In this document: positions 14,167 to 14,253 of the stretch, in pieces
Numbering within the stretch: the stretch's first letter is position 1
Layout: the number at the start of each line of letters is the position of its first letter
Source of the DNA: an uncultured Faecalibacterium sp.
GTDB taxonomy: Bacteria; Bacillota; Clostridia; Oscillospirales; Ruminococcaceae
Assembly (NCBI GenBank): GCA_937915335.1
Contig: CALDLZ010000481.1
Location: forward strand, 1 to 14,253
Reading direction: 5' to 3'
Length of the DNA stretch: 14,253 nucleotides
The notes under the pieces: model-generated
The model's input: only the letters and a program-made list of their open reading frames with translations
Databases searched by the model: none
What the model was told of the DNA's origin: nothing
Position numbers and translations under genes: made by a program

Positions 14167-14194
14167 ATTATAGCATGAAATTAGATTTGTGCAA
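14167..14194 (-). promoter_or_regulatory. Promoter of the marR-ABC exporter operon
   Basis: A perfect -10 TATAAT (14172-14167) and TTGCAC (14194-14189) with a 16-base spacer on the minus strand. Predicted start near 14160. The remaining 59 bases to the window end show no clear feature. Confidence 0.75.
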
Positions 14195-14253
14195 GAGGGG
14201 GCATGCTACGAACCATTTATCGGCATCTGCACTCCGCAAAACCAAAAGCCCAC

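Noticed and set aside
1..14253. CRISPR array, tRNA or rRNA genes, insertion sequences
   Set aside because: No regularly spaced repeats, no tRNA-like cloverleaf or conserved T-loop stretch, and no transposase-like protein were seen on either strand.

Overview
The window is GC-rich over most of its length (the rows sampled by eye are near 60%). It carries AGGAGG-type ribosome binding sites, sigma-A-like promoters, an FMN riboswitch and an ECF-type RibU. This points to a Firmicute of the class Clostridia; a Faecalibacterium-like gut member of the Oscillospiraceae is my best guess, from gene content and base composition only. No tRNA, rRNA, CRISPR array or insertion sequence was seen. Genes are densely packed, and no stretch above 300 bases lacks an assigned function; the longest non-coding gap, between ribU and the mscS-like gene, is filled by the riboswitch and two divergent promoters.

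Layout. (1) Bases 1-1080 (+): the end of a cobalamin cluster, with a histidine phosphatase (probably CobC, 5' end outside the window) joined by a one-base stop/start overlap to the corrinoid adenosyltransferase CobO. (2) 1131-3635: a MepA-like MATE efflux gene (-) divergent from a Crp/Fnr-family regulator (+), with a perfect 18-bp palindrome between them, then a small membrane-anchored DUF2500 protein (+). (3) 3730-5325 (-): an AT-richer gene for an Mrr-type restriction endonuclease with a long coiled-coil N-terminal half, bounded by terminators and with its own promoter. It looks like an acquired defence cargo gene. (4) 5512-6456 (-): a MraY-family lipid-linked cell-wall precursor transferase. 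(5) 6638-8056 (+): a second MATE exporter. (6) 8122-9024 (-): ribU under an FMN riboswitch with a transcription terminator. (7) 9109-10191 (+): an MscS-type mechanosensitive channel. (8) 10254-14194 (-): a MarR regulator followed by two overlapping ABC exporter half-transporters, with a palindrome at the promoter.

How the parts work together. Two local circuits are readable from the DNA. In the first, the Crp/Fnr-like protein probably binds the palindrome centred about 41.5 bases upstream of the predicted MATE transcription start, the classic class II activator position. In the second, the MarR protein probably represses its own operon through a 30-bp imperfect palindrome that abuts the -10 box; the two ABC subunits would form a heterodimer with one consensus and one degenerate ATP site. 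Three of the transport units (the two MATE proteins and the ABC pair) are predicted drug or toxic-compound exporters, RibU is vitamin uptake, and MscS is osmotic protection. The window is therefore mainly an envelope and transport neighbourhood. The most novel-looking element is the Mrr-type endonuclease with its uncharacterised N-terminal region.
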